DNA of 64,000 nt from Parahoeflea alexandrii (GTDB lineage Bacteria > Pseudomonadota > Alphaproteobacteria > Rhizobiales > Rhizobiaceae), in the NCBI RefSeq assembly GCF_024105735.1, contig NZ_JAAAML010000001.1, positions 1,993,809 to 2,057,808 of the forward strand. Reading direction: 5' to 3'. Within the stretch, counting starts at the first letter, position 1; every line of letters starts with the position of its first letter. The notes beneath the pieces were generated by a model. That model was not told the DNA's origin. It made no database searches and saw only the letters and a list, made by a program, of their open reading frames with translations. The translations under genes and the position numbers were made by a program. Positions 27,706-36,194 of the stretch are shown here, in pieces.

Positions 27706-28932
27706 CTACTTCTTGAGAAGCGCGCAGGCGCTGTCGGCTTCAGACCGCCACGCGTCCTCAGCGGCGATTTCGCCGATGATTTCGTAGTAGTCCCATTCAC
27801 CCTTCGATTCCGAAGGCGCCTTCACCTTGGATGCCAGCATCGGCTTCATGACCACGCCGTCACCGCGGATCTTCGCATCCTTGACGATGGCGTCACTGAC
27901 CGGCATTTCGCGCATCGATGTCATCACTGAGACGCCATCATCGGCACCAGCCGCAGCGATGGACTTCAGATAATGGGTGACTGCGGAATAGGTGACCAGC
28001 TGCGCTTCGTTGGGCTTGCGTCCGTTGAAGGCCTCGCTGAAGCGCTGCGCCAGGGCGCGGCTTTCATCATCGCGATCCCAGTAGGCAGCGCTCGAGAACA
28101 CCATACCCTTGGTCGGCTCCAGGCCGATGGCGTGGATGTTGTTGATCAGCACGCCGAGCGGAGCGAGGTTCTGCCCGGCGGCCACGATACCGAATTCGTT
28201 GGCCTGCTTGATCAGGTTTCCGAGATCGGCGCCGGCATTGGCGATGCCGATGGCCTTGGCGCCGCTGGCTTGAGCCTGCAGCAACTGCGACGAGAAGTCG
28301 TTGGTGCCGAGCGGATGCAGCGTCGAGCCGACGACCTTGCCGCCGGCGGCCTCGATGAAGCGGGTGGCGTCTTCCTGCCACGTCTTGCCGAAGGTGTAGT
28401 CGACGGTGATGAAGTACCAGCTGTCCATGCCCCGCGCCATCTGCGCGGCAACCGCACCCTTGGCCAAGGTATAGGTGTCGAAGGCCCAGTTGGTGGTCAT
28501 CGGCGAGCAGGATTCATTGGTTACCGCAGTGGATGCGCTGCCCGAAACGATGTAGGGTTTCTGCTTGTCACGCATGATGTCGTTGACGGCATGGGCGATA
28601 GACGACGCGGAACAGCCGACAATCGTGTCGACGCCTTCCTCGTCCACCCACTTGAGCGCTTGTGCGACACCAATATCGGGCTTGTTCTGGTCGTCGGCGA
28701 CCACGACCTCGATTGGCGATCCGTTGACCGAGCCGCCGAAGTCCTCGACGGCCATCTTGACCATCAGCACCGAGCCGGGGCCACAATTGTCGGCATAGGG
28801 GCCGGACTGGTCGGCCATCACGCCGATACGGACAACGTTGTCCGAGATTTCGGCGCTCGCAGGCGATGCGACTAGAGCCGTGGTCAGCATCAGCATGCCG
28901 GCAAGGCCAGTGGTTTTCCTCAATGTAGTCAT
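27706..28932 (-). CDS. Periplasmic substrate-binding protein, Liv/Peripla_BP_6 type
   Basis: The 408-residue protein has a clear signal peptide (MTTLRKTTGLAGMLMLTTAL, cleavage near ASPASA-EIS). The mature part starts VVRIGVMADQSGPYADNCGPG, as in Leu/Ile/Val-type binding proteins that also carry aromatic and other organic acids. The later stretch WYFITVDYTFGKTWQEDATR is typical of the subgroup linked to aromatic acid uptake. ATG 28932 is preferred over the frame start at 28977. It is 11 kb from livGFHM, but both sit in the same putative regulon, so it probably serves that importer. Confidence 0.92.
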   Translation of the reverse strand: MTTLRKTTGLAGMLMLTTALVASPASAEISDNVVRIGVMADQSGPYADNCGPGSVLMVKMAVEDFGGSVNGSPIEVVVADDQNKPDIGVAQALKWVDEEGVDTIVGCSASSIAHAVNDIMRDKQKPYIVSGSASTAVTNESCSPMTTNWAFDTYTLAKGAVAAQMARGMDSWYFITVDYTFGKTWQEDATRFIEAAGGKVVGSTLHPLGTNDFSSQLLQAQASGAKAIGIANAGADLGNLIKQANEFGIVAAGQNLAPLGVLINNIHAIGLEPTKGMVFSSAAYWDRDDESRALAQRFSEAFNGRKPNEAQLVTYSAVTHYLKSIAAAGADDGVSVMTSMREMPVSDAIVKDAKIRGDGVVMKPMLASKVKAPSESKGEWDYYEIIGEIAAEDAWRSEADSACALLKK

Positions 28933-28997
28933 GGTTTCCTCCCGTTGAATTTCTGTCCAGATTTGATCGCGCGCCACATGCGCCGGCTCCCTGCCGG

Positions 28998-29756
28998 CTA
29001 CGAAAACGCGTAGGTAATTCCCCCGTCGACAAACATCATGTCGCCTGTCACGTAGGATGACTCATCAGACGCCAGATAAACGGCGGCGCGCGCGATATCC
29101 TCGGGCTCGCCCAGCCTCCCCAGCGGCACCCGCTGGCGACGGCGCTCCCAGGCCTCCTCGCTCACCACCCGCATTGCACCGTCTGTGCGGGTTGACCCCG
29201 GGGCAATCGCATTGACCCGGATATTGTCGGCACCGAATTCGGCGGCCGCGCTGCGCGTGGCCGCAGCGACGGCGGCCTTGATCGCGCTGTACATGATGCC
29301 ATGCTTCATCGCGAGAACCGCCGAGGGGGACGCGATATTGACGATCGCCCCGCCGCCCGCTCCGCGCATCTGCTCGAGCACAGCCTGATAGCCCCAGATC
29401 ACGCCCTTGAAACCGACGTCGATCATCCTGCCGATGGTCTCTTCGGATTGCTCCTCGAGCGGGCCGTAACGGTTCCACATGGCGTTGTTGACCAGCACCG
29501 TTACCGGCCCGAAAGCCTCGCGCGCAGCCTCGGCGGCGGCAAAGACCTCGTCGCGTTTTGCCGCGTTGCCGGTGATAGCGATGGCCTTGCCGCCGGATGC
29601 GCGAAGTGCCTCTGCTGCCTGCTCGGCAGTATCCTGGCGGATGTCGACGACACCGACTGCAGCCCCCTCGCGGGCATAGGCTTCACAGATCGCACGGCCG
29701 ATGCCCTGACCACCGCCGACGATGAGCGCGACGCGCCCCTCGAGCCTGCCGCTCAT
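28998..29756 (-). CDS. Short-chain dehydrogenase/reductase (FabG-like)
   Basis: The 252-residue classic SDR has the cofactor motif GGGQGIG near the N-terminus, the NNAM segment, catalytic Ser in ASPSAV, Tyr and Lys in YSAIKAA, and the C-terminal YVTGDMMFVDGG. It should oxidise or reduce a hydroxyl/keto group with NAD(P). It is the first gene of the upstream minus-strand unit and diverges from iclR across a 204-bp gap. It could serve as a hydroxyacyl-CoA or cyclic alcohol dehydrogenase, since no separate 3-hydroxyacyl-CoA dehydrogenase is seen in the block (inference). Confidence 0.92.
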   Translation of the reverse strand: MSGRLEGRVALIVGGGQGIGRAICEAYAREGAAVGVVDIRQDTAEQAAEALRASGGKAIAITGNAAKRDEVFAAAEAAREAFGPVTVLVNNAMWNRYGPLEEQSEETIGRMIDVGFKGVIWGYQAVLEQMRGAGGGAIVNIASPSAVLAMKHGIMYSAIKAAVAAATRSAAAEFGADNIRVNAIAPGSTRTDGAMRVVSEEAWERRRQRVPLGRLGEPEDIARAAVYLASDESSYVTGDMMFVDGGITYAFS

Positions 29757-29926
29757 AGCGAGATGTTCCGAAAGTGCATCCGATTTCCTCCAGCGGAGCC
29801 GGTTTCCAGCGCGAAAGGCAACCCTGGTCGCCTCCTCCTGCCGCGCTTCAACCCGGCGTCTTCCTTGGAAAAGAAACTGGCATGTTTCCGCCAGTTCCAG
29901 TAGAAATATTCTTATGTGGGGCAGAA

Positions 29927-29941
29927 TTTCACAGATGTGAA
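29927..29941. promoter_or_regulatory. Candidate IclR operator, first copy
   Basis: TTTCACAGATGTGAA lies 19 bases before the iclR ATG, directly ahead of the ribosome site GGGAGG (29945-29950), in the gap between iclR and the divergent SDR gene. The half-sites TTCACA and TGTGAA are perfect inverted copies. The same sequence at 21803-21817 points to autoregulation of iclR and control of both catabolic units. Confidence 0.78.
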
Positions 29942-29960
29942 TTTGGGAGGTTAACGGGCC

Positions 29961-30740
29961 ATGGCGAATCCGCAGGTCAAATCAGCGACACGCGCCATCG
30001 AGATCCTCGAATACTTCAAGCTGGCGCAGCAACCGCGTTCGATGTCGCAGATGGCGAGCGATCTCGGCTACCCGCAATCAAGCACCACCGTGATGCTCAA
30101 GACGCTGGTCAACCTCGGCTATCTGAATTTCGACAGAAGCACGCGCGACTACTTTCCCACCCCGAAGCTTACCGCTCTGGGGGACTGGATTCCGCGCGTC
30201 ATGTTCGGCTCCGGACAGATGATCGATGCGCTCAACGACCTGCATGCAGCGACCGGCGAAGGCGTGTTCCTGGGAACCAAGAACGACATCTACCTGCAAT
30301 ATACCCGGACGAAGGAGTCCATTCACGCGCTGCGCTTTCACATCGACGAAGGCTTCATGCGGCCGATCACGCTCTCGGCTGCGGGATGGATCCTGCTCTC
30401 CACGCTGCCCGAGGACAAGATCGACAACATCGTCCGGCGGGCCAACATCGCCACGCAGAACCCGAACGAGCGCACAGACACCAAGACAATACTGGCGCGG
30501 ATCAAGGAGATCCACGAGAACGGCTTTGCCTATGCGGAGAACATGCCGCTTGAAGGCGGCTCCACCCTGGCACTGAGGCTTCCGGCCGAACTGCAAGGAC
30601 AGCCAGTGGCGCTGGCACTGGGCGGCGTCACCGACCGGTTCAAGAAGAATTTTACGGAGTACAAGAAAGCACTCTTCGCCGCAGCGGAAGCGGTCAAGCA
30701 GGACAATGACTTCGACCTGCCGGTCCGCATCAGCCTTTGA
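29961..30740 (+). CDS. IclR family transcriptional regulator
   Basis: The 259-residue protein has an N-terminal winged helix-turn-helix (about residues 5-65, SATRAIEILEYFKLAQQ then MSQMASDLGYPQSSTTVMLK) and a C-terminal IclR effector domain (about 75-250, with ATGEGVFLGTKND and HIDEGFMRPITLSAAGWI). IclR proteins usually sense a small acid or aromatic compound and control the neighbouring pathway. It is the only plus-strand gene of the block and diverges from it. A palindrome lies just ahead of its ribosome site and again before the acyl-CoA synthetase gene. Confidence 0.95.
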   Translation: MANPQVKSATRAIEILEYFKLAQQPRSMSQMASDLGYPQSSTTVMLKTLVNLGYLNFDRSTRDYFPTPKLTALGDWIPRVMFGSGQMIDALNDLHAATGEGVFLGTKNDIYLQYTRTKESIHALRFHIDEGFMRPITLSAAGWILLSTLPEDKIDNIVRRANIATQNPNERTDTKTILARIKEIHENGFAYAENMPLEGGSTLALRLPAELQGQPVALALGGVTDRFKKNFTEYKKALFAAAEAVKQDNDFDLPVRISL

Positions 30741-31092
30741 ACAGAGCATCTTAACCGAGTGGCAGGCAGGTGGATGGACCCTCGCCCAGTGATTCGGCTT
30801 ATCCTGTGTTCCAAACAACCCACATCGGACCAGGCATCTCCTGTTCGCCCCGGACCGGACAAGCCACCTGCGCCTTGCCTACAGGCACAATACATAAACA
30901 TCTCAATGATTTAGGCAGAAAATCAGCGCCCGTGAGCTTTCAACGGCCATGTTCCGCACCCGTTTATGGTTCGCGCCGCCAATGTTCCTTCATTGTTTCT
31001 TTACCCCTTGCGGAACACATATGGAACATGGTACCCAAGTTCTGGTTTTGTTTCATTCCGGCAATTGGGCCGGACCCCGGGGTAAAATGCCA
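30741..31092. other. iclR-lexA intergenic region with SOS boxes
   Basis: This 352-bp gap marks the edge of the catabolic block. The first 200 bases hold no gene or repeat that I recognise. The last 140 bases hold the lexA control region with one perfect and three near-perfect SOS boxes. Confidence 0.6.
30951..31053. promoter_or_regulatory. Cluster of LexA-binding SOS boxes
   Basis: A perfect alphaproteobacterial SOS box, GAAC-N7-GAAC, lies at 31013-31027. Three sites of the form GTTC-N7-GTTT, each one base off the reverse-complement consensus GTTC-N7-GTTC, lie at 30951-30965, 30984-30998 and 31039-31053. The lexA ATG is at 31093. LexA autoregulation is established in this class; the extra weaker sites are read from sequence only. 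Confidence 0.8.
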
Positions 31093-31809
31093 ATGTTGAC
31101 GCGCAAACAGCACGAGCTTCTGCTCTTCATCAATGAACGCATGAAGGAAAGCGGCATTCCGCCATCGTTTGACGAGATGAAGGATGCGCTCGACCTGGCA
31201 TCGAAGTCCGGCATCCACCGTCTGATCACGGCGCTGGAAGAGCGCGGTTTCATTCGGCGGCTTCCAAACCGCGCCCGTGCGCTTGAGGTGATCAAGCTTC
31301 CCGACAGCTACCAGGCCAACCTGCAGCCACGCCGCGGATTTTCTCCGAGCGTGATCGAAGGCAGTCTGGGCAAACAGCCAGAGCCGGCACGGCGGGCGGA
31401 ACCTGCCAATGACGAGGCGTCGCACGTGGCGGAAGTGCCAATGATGGGCCGCATTGCAGCTGGCGTGCCGATTTCGGCGATCCAGAACATCACCCACAAC
31501 ATCACCGTTCCTGCCGAGATGATCGGCCCCGGAGACCATTACGCGCTCGAGGTAAAGGGCGATTCAATGATCGATGCCGGGATCTTTGACGGTGACACCG
31601 TGGTGATCCGCAACATGTCGACCGCCAATCCGGGCGACATCATCGTGGCACTGGTCGATGACGAGGAAGCAACACTGAAGCGCTTCCGGCGCAAGGGTGC
31701 GTCGATCGCGCTCGAGGCGGCGAACCCGGCCTATGAAACCCGGATCTTCGGGCCCGACCGGGTGAAGGTGCAAGGCAAGCTGGTCGGCCTTATCCGGCGC
31801 TATCACTGA
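31093..31809 (+). CDS. lexA: SOS repressor LexA
   Basis: LexA represses DNA damage genes and cleaves itself when RecA filaments form. The 238-residue protein has the alphaproteobacterial opening [20 protein letters not shown] and a winged HTH ([20 protein letters not shown]). A linker leads to the Ala-Gly cleavage site in GRIAAGVPI, the catalytic Ser in [15 protein letters not shown] and the catalytic Lys in EATLKRF. The open frame extends upstream to 30949, but ATG 31093 matches the family start; an ATG at 31087 is two codons earlier. It is autoregulated through the SOS boxes upstream. Confidence 0.97.
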   Translation: MLTRKQHELLLFINERMKESGIPPSFDEMKDALDLASKSGIHRLITALEERGFIRRLPNRARALEVIKLPDSYQANLQPRRGFSPSVIEGSLGKQPEPARRAEPANDEASHVAEVPMMGRIAAGVPISAIQNITHNITVPAEMIGPGDHYALEVKGDSMIDAGIFDGDTVVIRNMSTANPGDIIVALVDDEEATLKRFRRKGASIALEAANPAYETRIFGPDRVKVQGKLVGLIRRYH

Positions 31810-31937
31810 AGCGCGTACCCTTCACTGTGCCGGAAGTATGATCTCTGCCTGCAGTCCTTAAATGATCGCTTGAGACACCGTGCCGTGCATTGCATCCCCT
31901 GATGAATGTATGGGCGAAAAGATCGCTGGCAGTGTGG

Positions 31938-34385
31938 TCAATTTGGCAAATCGAACGTGTCCGTGCGCCAATCATAGTAACGCTGGATCGTCCACGGTCG
32001 GGTGATGCCCTGCAGGGCCGCCCTGATTTGAATGTCCTGCCTGATTTCGGGATCGGGCTTCGGACCGCTTTGCGGCAGATATTGCCGGGTTGGCTCCTCG
32101 AGTGTAATTGCCAGCGCCCCGGAGCGGCGCAGTGTTCGCGACGTGATCAGTGTGGCGCCCGACCAGCACCTGCCGAGATAGACGGGAACAGCCACGATCA
32201 CCAGATCGGCCCGGTCACAGGCGGCGCCGATCAAGTCCGCTTTATCGATGGCGATGATGGCAAGCTGCTTGTGGACTGCGGCACAGAGGCCGCGGCCGGC
32301 GCAGTGAAACCGGGAAGGTTCGCGAACCGCCGACGCAAGCAGCCGGTCAAGGATATCCGGGGCCGGTTCATCCGACGTGGATTTTTTGACGGTTTCGGCA
32401 GGTAGCGGTGGCAAATGTGGCATCCCCCGGAGCGCAGTCTGCCACTGGCGAAAGATGAAGGCCGATGGCCTGGCTGCATTGCTGGCAAGGCTACCCCCGG
32501 TTTTCAGCCCGACAAGTCTGCCATCCTCGCTGACCAGCAGATCCGGTTCAGCCTGCCTGAATGGCGGCAACACCAATGTGAGACCGAGGCAGATCAGGGC
32601 CAGCCCGAAGAGACGCAGCCAGCTTGTCAGAAACACCAGCAGCACAAAGCCTGTTCCCGCAATCAGCGTGGCCTCGACCGGGATCTGCCCGACACTGACA
32701 TCGCCACCAAGATCATTGACGAAATTGGCTGCCGCAATCACAGCTTCGAGCCCCTGCCCCATCAGCCTGAGCGGCCAGGCCTCCAAACCGAACGGCATCA
32801 CGAGCATGGCAAGAAGCCCGGCAGGCATGACAATGAATGTCACCAATGGCATCGCCAGAAGATTGGCAAGCAATCCGTTGCCCGCCACCCGGTGAAAATG
32901 ATGTGCGGAGAACAGACCGGTGGCGAGACCCGCGACCAGCGATGTGATGGCAAGGCCAAGCATTGCCTTTGCGACAAGACCCGGCAGGCTGCGCAGTCCC
33001 GGCCGCCTGGCCTGAGCCACCTCGCGGGCGGCGGTGTTACGGGGCCGACGGGCAATGGCGGCATAGGCGGATATCAGCGCCGCGGTTGCGGCAAACGACA
33101 TCTGGAAGCCCGGGCCAACGACTGCGGAGGGTGAGATCAGGATGATCACGATTGCCGCAAGCGCGACATTGCGCATCGTCAGCGCCGGCCGGTCGACCAA
33201 TACGGCCACAAGCATCACGGTTAGCATCACCCAGGCCCGCTGCGTCGAGACGCTGCCGCCCGATATCATCAGATAGGCCGTGGCGGTCATCAGCGCACCG
33301 ATCGCCGCAATTTTCTTGACCGGCAATGCCTCCACCAGGGCCGGAAACACCGCCAGGGCTTTCCTGACCCCGATATAGAGTATGCCGGCAGCCAGAGCCA
33401 TGTGCAGCCCGGAAATCGCGAGAATGTGGGCAAGACCCGTGGCGCGAAGCACATCGACAGTTTCCCGACTGATGCCGCGCCGGTCGGAGACCGTGAGCGC
33501 CGCTGCAATGCCACCCGGATCCCCCGGCAGTACCAGGCGTATCCGGGCGGCAATGTCCTCCCTGGCCGTGCGCAAGCCGTCTTTCCAGACCTGCACAAGG
33601 CCGCGTCCATCCTGTGGCTCGACGTTGTAAGCCGGTGCACGGTAGAAATAGCCTTGCGCACCAATACCATCGGCAAAGGAGCGGAAGGCAAAATCATAAC
33701 CGCCCGGCATGACCGGGCCCGAGGGGGCAGTCAACCTCGCCCGGCCATTGATCTGGGAACCGACCGGCGCCGGCTGATGCGGGCGTCTTGCCGAAAGCCG
33801 CACCCGGTCCGGAGGCCGCCGGATCTGAGGATCAGCCGTGTTCTTGAGGCGTATCAGGTAGCGCACCCTGCCGTCGGGATCGAACTCACGGGCCTCGACC
33901 AGGCCCGTAACCGAGGTGGTCACGTCGGAATCGAGCAGGATGACACCATTGTGCGCCTCGAAAGCCGCGGCCAGCGAACCCGAAATCAGGGCGGCTGCAA
34001 ATCCGGCCGTTCGCGCTACCCCACTGTGGCGCAAGCGGGTAAATACACCCGCCAGCAAGGCAGCCATCAATCCGGCCGCCAAAAGCAACAAGGGAGGATC
34101 GGTGGGCGCCATGTAGTAGAGCCCCGCCCCTGCGCCCATGGCCACGGGAAGAAACAGGAAAGCCAGCCCCCGGTCTGTTTCCACAGATGCTGCCGACTGG
34201 AAAGCACGACCGAGGCGGGTTGCGATGCCGGGCGCCGGGCGGGCGGCGGCGACATCACTCAGACGCCGGGTATCACGCCACGCGACCGGCAAGGTGCCGG
34301 CATCGTCAAGCGGAAGTGCCGGCGTGGCAACGGCGCGCGCACCGACCTTTTCGTGTTCTGTGACCTCGCGTTCTGCCTGCATCAT
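31938..34385 (-). CDS. ComEC/Rec2 family DNA uptake-like membrane protein
   Basis: The protein of about 815 residues has an N-terminal membrane part with a DUF4131-like soluble insert, then the ComEC competence core (ATGLAHILAISGLHMALAAGIL and GGSVSTQRAWVMLTVML) with many membrane segments. A C-terminal soluble region follows. That region is in the place of a metallo-beta-lactamase domain but shows no HxHxDH metal motif, so it looks degenerate. ComEC forms the inner-membrane channel for DNA uptake in competent bacteria; whether this organism is competent is unknown. Tandem ATGs at 34385 and 34382 follow GGCGAGG; the frame is open to 34451. It converges on lexA, tail to tail. Confidence 0.88.
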   Translation of the reverse strand: MMQAEREVTEHEKVGARAVATPALPLDDAGTLPVAWRDTRRLSDVAAARPAPGIATRLGRAFQSAASVETDRGLAFLFLPVAMGAGAGLYYMAPTDPPLLLLAAGLMAALLAGVFTRLRHSGVARTAGFAAALISGSLAAAFEAHNGVILLDSDVTTSVTGLVEAREFDPDGRVRYLIRLKNTADPQIRRPPDRVRLSARRPHQPAPVGSQINGRARLTAPSGPVMPGGYDFAFRSFADGIGAQGYFYRAPAYNVEPQDGRGLVQVWKDGLRTAREDIAARIRLVLPGDPGGIAAALTVSDRRGISRETVDVLRATGLAHILAISGLHMALAAGILYIGVRKALAVFPALVEALPVKKIAAIGALMTATAYLMISGGSVSTQRAWVMLTVMLVAVLVDRPALTMRNVALAAIVIILISPSAVVGPGFQMSFAATAALISAYAAIARRPRNTAAREVAQARRPGLRSLPGLVAKAMLGLAITSLVAGLATGLFSAHHFHRVAGNGLLANLLAMPLVTFIVMPAGLLAMLVMPFGLEAWPLRLMGQGLEAVIAAANFVNDLGGDVSVGQIPVEATLIAGTGFVLLVFLTSWLRLFGLALICLGLTLVLPPFRQAEPDLLVSEDGRLVGLKTGGSLASNAARPSAFIFRQWQTALRGMPHLPPLPAETVKKSTSDEPAPDILDRLLASAVREPSRFHCAGRGLCAAVHKQLAIIAIDKADLIGAACDRADLVIVAVPVYLGRCWSGATLITSRTLRRSGALAITLEEPTRQYLPQSGPKPDPEIRQDIQIRAALQGITRPWTIQRYYDWRTDTFDLPN

Positions 34386-34702
34386 GCACGCCTCGCCTGA
34401 AGCGTGCGAGTCTACCACCGAAACGAGCAGAAACGCTACCCTGAATTGCAATGACGGTTACCGCACCGCAACTCGTCACCGTTCATCGTCATGCGCCAAC
34501 TCCATGGCGTTTGTTACACAATTCCAAAGTGTTATCATTTTCTAAAGCGAACGTTTGCGGGCCTTTGCATATCCGCTCGCAGCCCGACAATTAGCCATGT
34601 GCATAGCTTGGCACGGTGCAGCAAATCATATAGCTAGACGCGTGACGGTCATCCAAGACGTCGGCCACGCGCCGAACGCCTGCATTTGTGGAAGGACATG
34701 CC
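34386..34702. other. comEC-gltA divergent intergenic region
   Basis: The 317-bp gap should hold the promoters of comEC (minus) and gltA (plus). A weak plus-strand candidate is CTTGGC at 34607-34612 with TATAGC at 34629-34634, 16 bases apart. No gltX or tRNA gene is present here, although gltX often sits at this place in relatives. Confidence 0.4.
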
Positions 34703-35992
34703 ATGGCAGACAACAACGCAAAAATCACTATGGACGGTAAAGAGGTCGACCTGCCGATCAAAACCGGCACAATCGGCCCCGACGTCGTCGACATCGGCAC
34801 GCTTTACAAGAACACCGGCGCCTTTACCTATGACCCCGGTTTCACATCCACGGCGTCTTGCGAATCCAAGATCACCTTTATCGACGGAGATGAAGGCATT
34901 TTGCTGCACCGGGGCTACCCGATCGACCAGCTTGCCGAGCACGGCGACTTCCTTGAGGTCTGCTATCTGCTTCTTTACGGTGAACTGCCGACAGCGACAC
35001 AGAAGGCAGATTTCGATTATCGCGTGACCCGCCACACCATGGTGCACGAGCAGATGAGCCGGTTCTTCACCGGTTTCCGCCGTGATGCCCACCCGATGGC
35101 CGTCATGTGCGGCTGCGTCGGCGCCCTGTCGGCGTTCTACCACGACTCGACCGACATCACCGACCCGCATCAGCGCATGGTCGCCTCGATGCGGATGATC
35201 GCAAAGATGCCGACACTTGCCGCGATGGCCTACAAATACCATATCGGCCAGCCCTTCGTGTATCCAAAGAACGATCTCGACTACGCTTCCAACTTCCTGC
35301 GCATGTGCTTTGCGGTGCCTTGCGAGGAGTATGAGGTCAACCCGGTGCTGTCGCGGGCGATGGACAGGATCTTCATCCTGCACGCCGACCACGAACAGAA
35401 CGCCTCGACCTCGACCGTTCGCCTGGCAGGCTCCTCGGGTGCCAACCCGTTCGCCTGCATCGCAGCGGGCATTGCCTGCCTCTGGGGCCCGGCTCATGGC
35501 GGCGCCAACGAAGCGGCACTCAACATGCTTTCGGAGATCGGCAGCGTCGACAAGATCCCGGATTTCGTCAACCGGGCCAAGGACAAGAACGATCCGTTCC
35601 GCCTGATGGGTTTTGGTCACCGGGTCTACAAGAACTACGATCCGCGCGCCAAGATCATGCAGAAGACCACGCACGAAGTGCTGGGCGAACTGGGCATCAA
35701 GGACGATCCACTTCTCGAAGTGGCAATGGAGCTCGAGCGGATCGCGCTGACCGACAGCTACTTCATCGAGAAGAAGCTCTACCCGAACATCGACTTCTAC
35801 TCGGGCATCACGCTGAAGGCGCTCGGCTTCCCGACCACCATGTTCACGGTTCTGTTCGCGCTTGCGCGGACCGTCGGCTGGATTGCCCAGTGGAGCGAAA
35901 TGATCGAGGATCCGGGCCAGCGTATCGGACGTCCGCGCCAGCTCTATATCGGTGAACCGGCCCGCGATTACGTGCCTGTGTCGAAGCGCTGA
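34703..35992 (+). CDS. gltA: Citrate synthase
   Basis: Citrate synthase joins acetyl-CoA and oxaloacetate at the entry to the TCA cycle. The 429-residue type II (hexameric) enzyme has [30 protein letters not shown] with an active-site His, [15 protein letters not shown] with the second His, [15 protein letters not shown] and, near the C-terminus, DFYSGI with the catalytic Asp. ATG 34703 follows GGAAGG; the frame also allows a GTG five codons earlier. A strong terminator follows the stop. Confidence 0.98.
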   Translation: MADNNAKITMDGKEVDLPIKTGTIGPDVVDIGTLYKNTGAFTYDPGFTSTASCESKITFIDGDEGILLHRGYPIDQLAEHGDFLEVCYLLLYGELPTATQKADFDYRVTRHTMVHEQMSRFFTGFRRDAHPMAVMCGCVGALSAFYHDSTDITDPHQRMVASMRMIAKMPTLAAMAYKYHIGQPFVYPKNDLDYASNFLRMCFAVPCEEYEVNPVLSRAMDRIFILHADHEQNASTSTVRLAGSSGANPFACIAAGIACLWGPAHGGANEAALNMLSEIGSVDKIPDFVNRAKDKNDPFRLMGFGHRVYKNYDPRAKIMQKTTHEVLGELGIKDDPLLEVAMELERIALTDSYFIEKKLYPNIDFYSGITLKALGFPTTMFTVLFALARTVGWIAQWSEMIEDPGQRIGRPRQLYIGEPARDYVPVSKR

Positions 35993-36021
35993 GTTCGGCG
36001 CCTGACCGACAGACTACCGAG

Positions 36022-36044
36022 AAAGCGCCTTCGGGCGCTTTTTT
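36022..36044 (+). terminator. Rho-independent terminator after gltA
   Basis: An 8-bp stem (AAAGCGCC and GGCGCTTT) closes a TTCG tetraloop and is followed by TTT. It lies 30 bases past the gltA stop. The reverse strand also ends the stem in TTT, so it may weakly stop transcripts coming from lpxB too. Confidence 0.92.
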
Positions 36045-36194
36045 CGTTTCAGGGGTAATCTTCGAGTCCAGTATGAAATGCGGTGTTGCCAATTCTGGAC
36101 CATGAGGGAACAGGCGCCGGGCCGGATCATCCTTCGGGTTCGCCGATACGGCAGTGTCGGAGACCGTTTGCCCGGATGCGCTCGTGGTGGGCGT

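Noticed and set aside
10559-30740. Possible transposon, prophage or integrative element at the catabolic block
   Set aside because: No integrase, transposase, tRNA target or flanking direct repeat was seen at either edge.
31879-31895. TGCATTGCA after lexA, like one arm core of the phasin repeat
   Set aside because: It is a single short core without the second arm and lies between convergent genes, not in a promoter.
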